A stretch of DNA of 64,000 nucleotides from Chaetorhynchus papuensis (lineage: Eukaryota > Chordata > Aves > Passeriformes > Rhipiduridae): the NCBI GenBank assembly GCA_013396525.1, contig VWYX01000927.1, positions 69,085-133,084 of the forward strand, in the 5' to 3' direction. The notes under the pieces are model-generated. The model searched no databases and was not told the origin of the DNA. It worked only from the letters and a program-made list of their open reading frames with translations. The position numbers and the translations under genes are program-made. Positions 13,201-24,600 of the stretch are shown here, one piece after another. Positions within the stretch are counted from its first letter, which is position 1, and every line of letters begins with the position of its first letter.

Positions 13201-16200
13201 AACATTTTTATGTCAGAAATTGCATGCTTTATTAAAAAAGTTCGGTTTCAGGTATGTTTCGTATCTTTAAAAGCAAACAAATTGAAGTTAGATAATTATT
13301 CTGTAATAGTGAACTGCTTACCATTCTTGTAGAGATGTGATAAAGAATTGTTTTTTCTATTGCTTTTACCATCTGAAAAAATGCTGGGTATTTTAGATTG
13401 GCAGAAAACAAAGTGATAACAGTAACAATGAAAATACATTTATATTTCTTTCTCTAGGTAGAAATGGGTTATTAGTTTATAATGAGGCATATAAGGCAAA
13501 CAATGTATAGGTAGATTATTGTTAGTTCTGACATCATTATGCAGTTAAATACAGTACTATTGAATTGTAGTTCTTTATTTTCAAATTGTTGGAATTATGC
13601 TCTTTAGCAAAACAGACTATTCTCCAGAAATGCATTTTTCTGTCACATGGAGGAAAGGAGTAGATGCTTAAATGTATGTAAATAGATATATGACATTTCT
13701 TTCACTGCCTGAAGAAAGTACCGCAATGTTTGTAAGAAAATTACATTTGTTATCTCAAACCAAGTGAGACTTACAAATGACCTTTTTTTCCCCCTGAAAT
13801 CACCGTAATGGCTTCAATGTCAGCTCTTAGCAGTACAAAATACATCAATTTCACCAGGAGTATTAAAGTGCCACATGCATATTGAATTTCAGTTGGTTAT
13901 CCGAATATGTTGTTTTCACAACTCTCCCATCTGCATTCAGTATATGGAGTGTGATACCAGCCACAGGCCAAAACAGGTTGTAGGCCACTGTGATGAAGTT
14001 GCATCTAATTGTATCAGCAGCAACTCCAGGGCAGTGCTCATTAGGCAGCCTTGCTCAAGCAGCAACTACATTTCTGGTAGACGCTTTTATTTTTCCAAGC
14101 CCTCTTTACAGTGCCTCCCTTGACAGCATTTACTGTTGCAGTGTTCAGTCTGGCTTTGGATCATATTGATCATTCAGTGATCTTAAATTTAATTATAGGC
14201 TGGTAATTGCAACCACATTTAGTTCCTGTCCAGCTCGTGTAGGTTTGATTATGCAATCAAATTAAAAACTCATCTCCTCTTCTGCTGTCAAGAGACAGCA
14301 ACTCAGTTCTTTGGGGTATCTTGGCATCTTTCTTTATATATGGCCAAATGTAGCTATTTTTTACCAGAGTAGGTGAAATAATTGCCTTTTTCTAGAAGGC
14401 TTTATCACTGTTTTGATTTCTCCCAGGAGTTTGTATTTATCAAGACACTCAGAACTGTAGTCTCATAGCACTATTCAGTTAGTATAACCTTATGATAGAG
14501 AGAACTTCTTACACTGTTTTAGAATTGTCTGCACAAATGAAGCTCTGAATATGTTAGAAGCTTTATTCAGCACAAGAAGTCAGAGTGTTCAGTGGTTTAG
14601 CCATTAACCATTAAATCAGAGGCCACCAAGAATTGGAACTAGAGTAAACTGTTGCCCTCTTCTATGGAGCAAAAAGTATGAACTAGAGGTGATTTGACAC
14701 TAATTTGCGAATAGTCTTTGGAAAGTAGATGAAATGATGATGAATTAAGCAATTATTGTTTGGGGGAATGTATCTGTTTCTGTGATACTGCATGAAAAAT
14801 AATGAGAACATGTGGTTTTTTGCACACATTTTTCATTCTTCAACAATCAATTTCAAATATTGATTTAACAGATAATGTCTTAGAAAAAGAATTGGGAGAC
14901 AGAGCGGAGCCAGAATACGGTAAGAAATTTTGACCTGTTAAATCCAGTTGCATTGGTAATGACATAATTATAAGGATAGCTTACAAGAACCTCCAAAATT
15001 ACTCAAGTTAAACAGGGACAATTAAGAACTGGAACACAGGAAAAATGAATCCTTCCAGAGAGCAACAGCTACAAGTATATGGCTGTTGTTCAGAATGGCA
15101 CTGCTTGTAATTCTTGTTCCAGATATAAGTCCAATTTTGTAATAAAATCCTGTTTACAAGTATATTTAATAAATCATTAAAATGTTCATTTTCCCAAAAA
15201 CTATTAAAATGTAAATAATATTAATTTATTTAACAACATAATGGCCATTATTTTACTATTTTCCTGAATTGTCTGATCTCCTTTCCAGATACTTTTCCAA
15301 CAGTGCCAGCAGGAAATCCTTATGACACAAGCAAACCAGAAGATCAGTATCATATTATTGCTACTGAAACAGGTAACGTGTTCATATGAATTTAGTATTC
15401 TGCTAAAAATATTAACAGTGGAATTAAATTAATATTTCAGTTTCCATTTTTGTCAATAGGAAAAAACAGTCTGTTTCCTTGGGAAATGCCCTGAAAATAT
15501 ATGTATTTGAATAATATTTCAAGAGTCTTAGTCCTCATAGTTACTGTGGAAACAAAATATATCGTCTCACCAAACTTAGAATAAACACTGTGTCCATAGC
15601 TCCCCCAAGTATCCTGTGTTTTAAGGAAAACCACATGCTAAGAGTGATGCCTTAAGAGGCCACCAAGAAACAGAGACTAGAGAGGAGTAAAGGGAATAAA
15701 GGTGGGTATTTATCTGAAGGGCCTTCAAAGGTACCCCTGGGGAGCCAGAGGCTGCTGCCAAAATGGACCCCAGGATGGACCCCAGGTCACGAGTTCTTTA
15801 CACTTTTATAGGTTTGGTTCATTTGCATATCAGGGTTAATTCTCCAATTAAAGCTTCAGTTTAATGATGTAATTTCCCCTCCGCTTGCCCCCCTCAGAGG
15901 CTCTTTGGTTTGCACATTTTGGGCCTAGGATGGTCTGGGTGTCCTTGAAGAGCAGGCCCGGAGAGGCTTTGTTGTGTCTGCCCAGCACGAGAGGGCAGAA
16001 ATGAACAGGCTACAGGAAACTTCAGAGTTACACACTGGGCAGTACAGGATGTGAAAAATATAAAAGTTAAAACCTAAGGCATCAAGAGGAGTTCAGTGCC
16101 TTGCTGAGATTCCCAGCAGAGATGACACTTGATATTTGGGAAGTGGTTACCTACTGCCCAGGTTCTGCAATGCCCCTGGCTGCTTCATTCATCAATTTAT

Positions 16201-19200
16201 CTTCTGAACGGAGTCCCGAGGCTTGTGAAGAGTTGTAGCATGGCTTTAGTTCAAGGCACTGAACATGTCTAAGGAGCAACTCTGGATTTTACAGGATTGC
16301 ACCATGGGATTATGGAAAGTGGGTGCTCTGTTCCCCCACTGGTTGTCTGGATTTGAGCCAGCTTCCTAACTGGTGTTTCCATTATTTGCAACCCCAGAGG
16401 AGTTAATATATCGATGAACTGTGGTTTGAAATCAATAATGCCATTTAATGCAAACTATGCAGAGACTCTAAAACTCAGACACAACCTGAATATTCACATT
16501 TATTCTTACTAGTGACAAATATTTTCAAAATAGGGCAGTGGGTAGGAAACTCTCCCCAATTTGTACATTAAATGTGTGCTAGTATAAAACACGGGCATAT
16601 AGTTACTGGGAAGCTGCAGACCGCATCCTCCATTGTAGAGATAATGGAGTCTCAGCTTGTAGCATTTCCCACTCCCTTTGTCCAGGGACCTGCACAGGAG
16701 CACCTTTAGCTCTCCTCATTAGTCAAGGAGAGGCTAGATGTGTCTTTTAAGGGGAAAGGGAAGACGAGAGCCAGGCTCATTGCTCCTGTGGTCCTGTATG
16801 GGCAGGGAATCCAACATACAAAGACAACTGAGTTTACAGTCAAAATGGACTGTAAGAATAGGCTGTGAACTGTGTTAAAATATTTGAATTTTGAATTAAG
16901 AAATTGTAAAATATCAGAATTGAAGATCTTAAGATACGTTTTGCACATAACTCAAGGGCTGTTTTATTCTTGATACTGCCAAGTTCTCTTTGGAGCTCTT
17001 CCTACAGAAGGAATATGTGTGTTCTTTTGTGTAAGTTAATGTATTTCTATTCTTTTACTCCAGATTTTTACTCACATGGTTAAAAGCATTTCAACATGGG
17101 AGACCTTAATGAGAACTTTTGTCTTGTAGGTATAATTCCGAATCTAATTTATGTTGTAATACCCACTATACCACTACTGCTGTTGATACTGGTGGCTTTT
17201 GGGACTTGCTGTTTCCAGATGCTTCATAAAAGGTAAAATATACTCATCCTTAGTGGTTTTATAGCTTCCATTGGCAAGCTATTCCTACTGAAAGACTGCT
17301 TACATCTGTCCTCAAATATGCAAATAAGCATCTTTTCATCTATTAAAATCCAAGTAGTTTACAGCTGTTACAGATGAATATTCACCTTCAGGCTTTCCCA
17401 CAACATGCTGAAGTAATTCCAGGTCTCAAAGTATGTGGTTGTTGGCACTCCACCTGTTTCTGAAGAAAGTCTCTTTGCAGACCACTTGATAGGCAGGGCT
17501 GTTGTCAGCACTTTTACTTCACCTCTTTCTTTGTGATTATCTCCTATAAAGTATCTGGGCTGTGGGAAATAATAGCAGGATCCTTCATAGATACAGGGTG
17601 AACCCAAGGACTCACTTTCTAACCTAAAGTACAGCTTGTTCCAAGGATAAATCTTAGGGCCAGCAGCTGCTCAGTGCTGTTCCACTGCACATACCACACA
17701 AACAACAGATGGGCCACTAAGCAGAGAAACTGAAAATGAAAAGCAAAAACATTCCTTGAGCCACACACCATTGACACATCCTTTGTACATCGTGTAAGTG
17801 CTAAAGAGGATGCATAAAGTAAAGAGGTGGTATGTGTCCATAGCTCTGGGATCCAGCAGATGTGTTGTTATGCAAAGAGGAAACATTTCAGCCTTTGAAA
17901 TACAATGTACTTTGCTTCATGCTTTAAAATTCTTTGGACTTTTCATTTTTCTCAAAATATGACGTAGATATGTCAAGATATGACAGCATAAATTATTTTT
18001 TTTTCTGAACTAATCTTTCTGAAACTTTCAAATATCATTTTCATCCTTTAATTCAGGAAGTATTTTCAAGTTAATGTGATTCAGAAGAGTTTAAACTGGA
18101 ATATGTTTTGTAGATAAGTGCTATTTTGGTAAAATATCAATAGTAATAATCAGATTCATATGCTGTTATCCCTCCTGAAGAGCAGGAATACTTAAAAGGA
18201 ATATGAGATCTCTGTTCTAAGAAATTTGAAAAAAAAAATTCCTCCTTATTTTTAGCTTTTATTTTTTTTCTTATGGTTTTTACTTAATATTTCCTGCAAA
18301 TAGCTGCCATACCTTATTTCAGGTGAGAAAACACTTCACATGTGAAGATTGTTTCTGTCTGTATGAGTGCGTGTACAGCGATATTTGCAGTACTCCTTGG
18401 TACCATACCTCATTGAAACAAGTAGACATAAAAAAAAGATATGGTGACATCTGCATAATAAACTAGATTGTGTTTTTATTTTATGCATTTTCTATAAAGA
18501 AAAGGAAAATGTGAATTTTCCAACCTGTCTTATGACAGGCAAATACAAACCTGTGAAAGGTTTTGTACAAACCTCAGCAGTGGGGCTGCACAAGGTTGGA
18601 AGCAAAAAAGAGTAAGAAAAGAATAATATATATAACAATAGCAATCATATAGTAATATCCTGGAATAGTAATCATATAGTAAAATCCTGGAACCCTTATT
18701 ACAATGGCCCTGGATTTCTTGGTAAGTATGGTACATGTTTGTACCTTTTTTGGCAGGCTTTTCTCATCCAAGAAAAGTTTCAGCCTTTGAATATTCCTGG
18801 AAAAACAATGAGAGATTCACGGCCCACTGAAATCAATAGAAACAGCAGTGTTGACTTCAGTGGGCTTTGATCAGGCCTTTGATGCTATAGCAGTTGATCC
18901 AGAAGTAATTCATCTGAACTTCCTAAACTTCAAAATTGCATGACACAGATATTGGAAATTCCCCTTGGAACATTGTCCCTTTTTCTGTTAGCTGATTAGT
19001 TGGATAGATGAAATGATACAAAAATTAAGGACAAAATGGTTTTGATGCAAAACAGGGTTATCTTTTTTATTGTTTGTTTGGTTTGGGTTTTTTTGTTCCC
19101 AGAATGTCCATTTTGAGTTGCATCAAAACTTTTAATTAAAGAACTTAAACCATTTTTAAAAATAATTTAGCTCAAAAAAACTATCACCAAAAATGAAGTA

Positions 19201-21392
19201 TTTTGTTTATCTTTTGAAATAAAACTTTGTTTTTTAAGAAATTTATTCCTATCTGTTTTAAATCTCCACTTATGACTGCCTTGCAAATCATTTTAGTTCA
19301 TCACAAATATGCAGTTCTTGGACAAAAAAAACAAATCAAAAAAAAGAGAAAATCACTTGAACTAATCATCTGGATAATGTAGAGCTTTAGGAAAGGGATT
19401 CGGTCCTGCTGGGGAAGGAGGGATCCCCAACTTTCCACATGACCCTGACTTCTCATTCTTTTTTAGGCTTCCACAACATGGTGACCTTTCCTCTGAAAGC
19501 CACAACCCATGGCCAACCAGGACATGCCTAGCTTGAAAGGTCATGACTAATTTTGCCTGGCATTGGGCTCTTGAAGGGTAGTAATAAGGCAAAGCAACAC
19601 CTCGTCCCTGTAGCTAGCAGAAATGATCAGCTCATTCATGCTTAGATGCTCTCCCTTTCATTTCTTCCAGGGAAGCAAGGAGAAACTGCTTCAAAGACCC
19701 ATCTCCATTATCATCTGAATGCCTTGCAGAAAGTTTAAATTCCAACCTGGTATATTTCTCAGTTTCTATGATTGCATTTGATGGTCAAAACACCAATATG
19801 CTCAAGCTATTTATTGCATCTTACCTTTGTCACTAAAATCTGTTTCCTGAACCAGCTGTGAAAATCAGCGTAGGTTTGCTGAAGATGAGCTCATTTGATA
19901 CAGCTCAAGTTCTGATCCAAGGTGTTTAGAAATTGTTCCTGCTGTGTGGCAAGGACTCTCTACTCAAACCTTTCATCATTAATTTATGAAATATGCCTGC
20001 TTTTTCTGAATTAATCCGGAGGGAAGTAGTGACTTCGTTTCTTTAAGAAGGAAGCACTGGAACTACTTGATTCATTGCAATTGCTTTGTTTATAGCATTG
20101 TGGCCTGATCTAAAGTCCACTGAAGCCAAAGGGAGTCTTTTCAATTACTCCAATGGGCTCAGGTACATAATGCATTACTTTGTAGGACTTCAGAGGTAAG
20201 TCTGGAGGGATTGAAAACTACTGTAGCATTCAGCACCCTCGAAGTACATTTTAAATCAACTCAGACTTGCTTGCATTTACACACCAGGAAAGGAGTAAAA
20301 CTGAATGTGTAGGTCTGTTGGGACTCCTAGGTTTTCACCTTACAGAGTTATGTAAGGCCACTTCTCCTCCTCTGGTTTTTACTTAACTGGGAAAAAAACC
20401 CATCAGTGTGAAATATTCAACCCAGAGATTGAAGCATTCTCATTGAAATGCAGCTGCAATGGCTCCTGAAGTGACTCCTGTTTCAGTAGACTGCAGTGCA
20501 CTGTCATCTGCCAGTCTAAGTGAGGGAAGATGGTGTGTTGTGGCAATTGTAGCCATGTGGAAAGATTGCCATAAACTTTTAGGGTGCCTCAGGGCTCCCT
20601 GAAAAAAATAAGAGTGAGCACTTCGGCATTATTGCAGAGCAAGTATTTTTGGAACCAGTTTTATCTTTTTTTATCGAAAAAATGCCAAACACGAAACCTA
20701 CTATTGACAGTTTTGACTGAACACTAGCCCTAAGGAAGCTTTCTACCAGTCATTCATTGCTAGGAGTCTGATTCATGTGCCATCACTTCATTAGATGTCA
20801 GGTCAAGCCCTGGAGGGAAGAGGCTTGCTGGCGCCCAGGTGCGCAGTGACCCCTTTGGTGTATGCAGGGTGGGCAGGGGTGTGGTACCCCCTGGGGTGGG
20901 TGGGCTGCACCTTGGGCACCCTGGGCATGGATTTAGGGGTGTGTGTGTGCTCTTGTCCCCTCCAGACAAGGGAAGTGCTCAGCACCCACCAGCCCTGGTC
21001 AAACTGAGTCCACACCCTTCTCTGAAAAGACCACTCTGTACGAGAGGTGTGGCTGGTTGGGAACTGGAAAAAAGTAAAATCAAATCCATACGGGCCAATT
21101 CAGCACAGTTCCTGGGAGTAGCACTGCTAAGCAGGGTGGTCTGGTATCTTTGGTGACAGTGCCACTGTGGATGGGGAACCCACAGTGTGAAAGCACCAAA
21201 TGTGGCCTCGAGATCCGGGGGTGAAACGCTTAGGTCTGATCACAAAGCTGAATCAGGACTGGAACAGCACACATGCACTGAAAATAGTCTATATTTTTAT
21301 TTTTCAGTAAAGGAAGAACAAAAACCAGTCCAAACCAGTCCACACTATGGATTTCAAAGACGCCTAGAAAGGACAGTAGCATGGAGGTATAA
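9935..21392 (+). CDS. CHODL: CHODL (chondrolectin), coding exons 2 to last, 5' partial
   Basis: Six exons (9935-10247, 10966-11123, 14872-14919, 15289-15372, 17130-17232, 21308-21392) join in one open frame of about 262 codons, with phases that match at every junction. The order is C-type lectin-like domain, acidic Pro/Thr juxtamembrane linker, one transmembrane helix and a short basic tail ending in MEV and a TAA stop. Residue strings such as CGSEACVVMYHQPTANPGLG and IIPNLIYVVIPTIPLLLLIL identify chondrolectin. The family is a type I membrane lectin-like protein of muscle and motor neurons. The lectin domain lacks the EPN/QPD sugar-binding motif of classic C-type lectins, as in other chondrolectins. 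The first exon, encoding the signal peptide, was looked for and not found between 1 and 9934, so it should lie upstream. The protein is expected to be 16 residues longer than the human one because of the 48-bp exon. TMPRSS15 lies convergently downstream, as in human. Confidence 0.96.
10248..10965 (+). other. CHODL intron between lectin exons
   Basis: A 718-bp GT-AG intron. I see no repeat or other gene in it. Confidence 0.9.
10966..11123 (+). CDS. CHODL: CHODL exon 3: C-terminal part of the lectin domain
   Basis: The acceptor CTAG ends at 10965 and the donor GTAGGT starts at 11124. The exon encodes NWYTDEPSCGSEACVVMYHQ and then the conserved QWNDDRCNMKHNFICKYAP end of the fold, carrying the last domain cysteines. 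The phase is 2 in and 1 out, matching both neighbours. Length is 158 bp. Confidence 0.96.
11993..12760 (+). mobile_element. CR1 LINE interrupted by an assembly gap
   Basis: The left part (ATTATGAGGTTTGACAAGAC, then GGTGCTGCACCTGGGTC) and the right part (CTCTGAGCAACCTGGCC, then GTGATTCTATG) are consecutive CR1 blocks in the same orientation, so the 515 unknown bases are most simply the middle of the same element. Confidence 0.85.
12080..12594. other. Assembly gap (515 N)
   Basis: A run of N inside a CR1 element in a CHODL intron. Confidence 0.99.
14872..14919 (+). CDS. CHODL: CHODL small 48-bp exon: extra acidic linker segment
   Basis: The acceptor follows AACAG at 14867-14871 and the donor is GTAAGA at 14920. 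The exon is phase 1 in and 1 out and encodes DNVLEKELGDRAEPEY, a strongly charged, mostly acidic 16-residue piece between the lectin domain and the next linker exon. The following exon alone aligns with the whole human linker as I know it, so this segment looks additional. Because it is symmetrical and a multiple of three, it can be included or skipped without frame change. The splice sites and open frame are seen directly. That it is used in transcripts is inferred. Confidence 0.7.
15289..15372 (+). CDS. CHODL: CHODL juxtamembrane linker exon
   Basis: The acceptor TTTCCAG ends at 15288 and the donor GTAACG starts at 15373. The 84-bp exon, phase 1 on both sides, encodes DTFPTVPAGNPYDTSK and then PEDQYHIIATET. 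It matches the position and Pro/Thr character of the extracellular stalk in vertebrate chondrolectin. Confidence 0.92.
15373..17129 (+). other. CHODL intron carrying a solo LTR
   Basis: A 1.76-kb intron. The main content is the 440-bp LTR at 15645-16084. Nothing else was recognised. Confidence 0.85.
15645..16084. mobile_element. Solo LTR of an endogenous retrovirus-like element
   Basis: A 440-bp unit starts TGATGCCTTA and ends TAAGGCATCA, a perfect 10-bp terminal inverted repeat with TG...CA ends. It is flanked by AGAG on both sides (15641-15644 and 16085-16088), a 4-bp target duplication. Inside are TTATAGG-like and AATAAA-like motifs. No internal viral genes remain, so it is a solo LTR left by recombination. 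The 4-bp duplication is usual for class I (gammaretrovirus-like) elements; the family assignment is inferred. Confidence 0.8.
17130..17232 (+). CDS. CHODL: CHODL transmembrane exon
   Basis: The acceptor TTGTAG ends at 17129 and the donor GTAAAA starts at 17233. It encodes GIIPNLIYVVIPTIPLLLLI and then LVAFGTCCFQMLHK: one hydrophobic helix with juxtamembrane cysteines that could be palmitoylated, followed by a basic stop-transfer end. Reading through the donor would hit a stop at once (AGG TAA), so intron retention would give a protein with almost no tail. Confidence 0.95.
18822..18865. repeat. Palindromic ancient repeat (hairpin arms)
   Basis: GCCCACTGAAATCAA at 18822-18836 pairs with TTGACTTCAGTGGGC at 18851-18865 (14 of 15 matches), with a 14-base loop. 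The following CTTTGATCAGGCC resembles an old interspersed repeat common in reptiles and turtles, as I recall it. Confidence 0.65.
20101..20165. repeat. Diverged relative of the palindromic repeat
   Basis: GGCCTGATCTAAAGTCCACT at the left and CCAATGGGCTCAGG at the right form an imperfect inverted repeat with the same words as the copy at 18822-18865. Confidence 0.5.
20795..21060. other. GC-rich patch with G-tracts in the last CHODL intron
   Basis: The only clearly GC-rich segment of a few hundred bases in the CHODL region. It includes GGGGTGGGTGGGCTGCACC and further GGG runs. Overlapping open frames on both strands follow from its composition. Function unknown. Confidence 0.6.
21308..21392 (+). 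CDS. CHODL: CHODL last coding exon: cytoplasmic tail and stop
   Basis: The acceptor TTTTTCAG ends at 21307. The exon completes a split Ser codon and encodes KGRTKTSPNQSTLWISK and then TPRKDSSMEV, with stop TAA at 21390-21392. The basic, Ser/Thr-rich tail is highly conserved with human CHODL. Confidence 0.95.
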
Positions 21393-21595
21393 TGATTTAC
21401 TGACTGAAAACAAAGCAAAAATAACATTTTGCAGTGAGGCTGTATTATAATGTCGTCAAAGAACATTAGCTTGGAATGGCTTGAAAATGCAAAGGATCTA
21501 CAAGAATGAACTGTAAGCTCCCCCTTGAGGCAAATGTTCAGATCATTTTTATATAATGTTTGTTTATTAATTCAGTAACAAAATATGCCTTGCTA

Positions 21596-21601
21596 AATAA
21601 A
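21596..21601 (+). promoter_or_regulatory. CHODL: Candidate poly(A) signal of CHODL
   Basis: AATAAA lies 204 bases after the CHODL stop and is followed within 15-30 bases by T/G-rich sequence. It is the first canonical hexamer after the stop. Longer 3' UTR forms are possible and cannot be judged here. Confidence 0.5.
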
Positions 21602-24600
21602 GGGTATGTGTTTATTTTGCTAAGAGATGTAAGTTAGCTAGTTGTGAGCAATGAAATGAACAGAGCATTTGAAGTTTTTATGGGGAAATAGCCACAATGT
21701 ATGTCAGTTTTAAGACTGTTTGTAGTTAAACAAACCTCCTCTGTTTCTTTTAGTCTCATGCATTGTATTGTAGTCAATGTACAGTAAATGGAACTGACAA
21801 TTTTACAGTGTAACAATTATTTATCTTTGCATAAAAGTTTGATACAAAATATTTGTTTAGTATTTATTTGCACACAACACAGTTTTTGAACATGGGGAAC
21901 AAATATTATTTTATTAAATATTAACATGGCTGCTGACAGAAACAGCCACCATGTTGTGACATCAACCTGATGTGGCAAAATCAAGGATTCTTCAAAGTCC
22001 TTTGCTGTCATAGAATGAATTCATTTTGCCAGGGAATGATTATAACTTTTTGTCATATTGGCCCAAGGTCAACATAAATAACTTGGAAAGTGATACCTCA
22101 TTAATAGTGTGTCCTTTAAAGGCAGCAATTAGTTGTTACTTAAGTAAAATATTTTTTTGATGGAAAAAGAGCCACACGGGGCAAGAGGTTAAGATTAAAA
22201 TTACTGTTTCAGTAAGTCTATGTAAAAAGACATTAAAGGTCATTTAAATATAGCTGATAGTTTGTTAGGAATAATGTAGTATTGGAACAAAGAGAAGACA
22301 AAGGTTTTTTTCTTGGAAGTGGCACTAACAGATTGATTCCAACATTACTCAGGCTATTATCCAGAAAAGCATTAATTATATTAATTGATGTATAGATTTA
22401 GAGGTAGCTCTGGTGCATTTAAAGTTGTCTTTTAGAGTTATGATTAACATCATTAATGTCCATTCTCTTTATTCCTTAAGAGCTTTCTGTGCCTTAGGAA
22501 TGGTTGTGCCAGTCATTACGAGCAGCCTGGGGTGGTGGCAGTGGCACTCTGGTTGATTTGTTGGTGACAATCTGGTGTCAGAGCAAAAAGTTAAGGGATT
22601 TTACTGCCATTGCAGCAAGAGTTCAAGAGCCTGAGTTCAGCCTTGCTGGCTTTAACAAGGCTCAGAACTACCACTGGGTGGATGCTGGGGAGAGACTGAC
22701 CGAAGCAGAGCTGATGGGTTGCCTGCACTGTGCTGGCTGATGTTCACCACATCACTTCGGACACAGATGTGCCTCAGTTTTTCTGGGTACAGAAAAAATA
22801 TTTGAAAGTTCAGTACCATTAATACTAATTGTGCAATTAGTTGCTGAAGCACTTTTGGAATCAGCTTAAAGCTGCTGTTAAGTGGTGGTTTTGCTTCCTT
22901 TTCGAAGAAACCTCCTCCTGTAGTTCAGGTTAAATATTGTTTGTTGTTCCTACTTAAAATATTCTATAGTTCTTACAGTCTGTAGCAACATCTTTCTTTG
23001 TTCAATCCCCTACTTCAGTTTCCTTTGCAGTGAGAAAATGCTCTGATCCTGCATGATCACCAAGACAAGAATTGGTTTAGTACTGAGATAAATATTGTTT
23101 AATTCAGCTGAAGGGAAGAGATACCTTTTTCTTGGGAAGAGTTGCAGCAAAAAGAATTTAGTTAATTTTTATGGCCTTGAAGGATTTACTCCCTTTAAGT
23201 TAAAGATTAATCATTTTTCCATACTTCCAAAGGGCATGTAAAGTCACTATCAACATCATGGTTAATGGCAGCAGAACTGAAGCAACAATTAGAATTGAAG
23301 CAACAATTAGGAGAATGCAAATACCTTCAGCAGTGTTTTTTACAGAGCGAGGGATAGCTGGGCAGGCATCAGCACAGACCTGTCTCAAACTCTGTGTGAA
23401 GGCAGGAGGGGAAGTGGCATCCAGTGCTTCTGCTGTAGTGCACTCAGATTTTATGTAGAAATAAGAAACATTGGCTATTGGGACAAAATATTTCCATATT
23501 TATCACCACATCCATCCTCTCTTTCAAAGCATCTTGGAACTGACTCAATTACAAATAATCTGTTTTGCTCAAGTGTTTTAACATAGTATTAACTGGTTTC
23601 TCCACAGGTTAATTTGCAGGCAACTGAAGCCATGGATGTTGACCAGAATGTGATTGCCTAAGGTTATGTTAGTTTTACCTAGATAATAATTAGTTGAAAT
23701 AAAATGGCTTTTTAAATTAAGATAGTTTATATGATATATCTTTTTATGCCAGGGTTTATAATAGAACTTTTTTTGAGTCTGATGAGGCAGTTTATCAATG
23801 TGTATCTCAAAATACATTTATGCTTTGCATTTTGGGAAGCAAGAAAATGCAGACAAATAAAAATATCTTATTATATTCCTGGGAAGCACATTTTCTAGTG
23901 ACTGGATCTGCTTTCAGCTGACTTTTGTATTTCATTAACAGACTGAAACACAATGTACAATAGTGATGTGTGGTAAATAATGCAAAAATCAGGTCATATT
24001 TTACTTTACATTTTAATGGAATTGCTTCATCCAAATCAATTTATACTGATAGCAAAATGCTCTTCTTTTCAGAGTAATAGGAGAAACAATGAAAATAGAA
24101 TTTGCAACTTTAATATTTTAATGTTAAAAAACTGTTTCATATGAAAGACTGTTTCTAAAACACCTTCTTACCTTCTCTCTATCATAATTATGTATATCTG
24201 TGTTCTTTGTGATCACAGATGTCTTGAAAAAGCTACAGATTTTGGTCTGGACCTAGATGTCTAATGCTTACAAAGACATGAGAACAGTTTGGGACTTGAT
24301 TTTTTTATCAGTGACGGCCAACCTGTGTTTGCAAGCATTTCATACCTGCCTTTAGGGTTGCAAGAACCAAATCCGGGAGCTTCATACAACAATCATACAC
24401 CTGTATGTATATGTGTAGATAAACTCACACAGTAAGTGAGAATGCATTCTGTATTTTTGGTGCTGTGGAATGATAAATACATTAAATTCCTATACTAGTC
24501 TGAAAACAGAAAGAAAGAAGTGCATCATATTATACTAAGATACCATAGAATTTAAGGCATTTGAACAAATAGGTAATTATATTTTAATGGAAACCTATTT

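Larger units (their letters stand above)
11124..14871 (+). other. CHODL intron with gapped CR1 and possible conserved segment
   Basis: A 3.7-kb intron. It holds a CR1 element (about 11993-12760) interrupted by a 515-base gap. Around 13830-14310 there is a less AT-biased segment with several homeodomain-like ATTA/CTAATTG cores. No coding exon was recognised. Confidence 0.8.
17233..21307 (+). other. CHODL last intron
   Basis: A 4.1-kb intron. It contains an ancient palindromic repeat at 18822-18865, a related diverged copy near 20101-20165, T/G simple sequence near 19071-19095 and a GC-rich, G-tract patch at about 20795-21060. No exon was seen. Confidence 0.8.
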
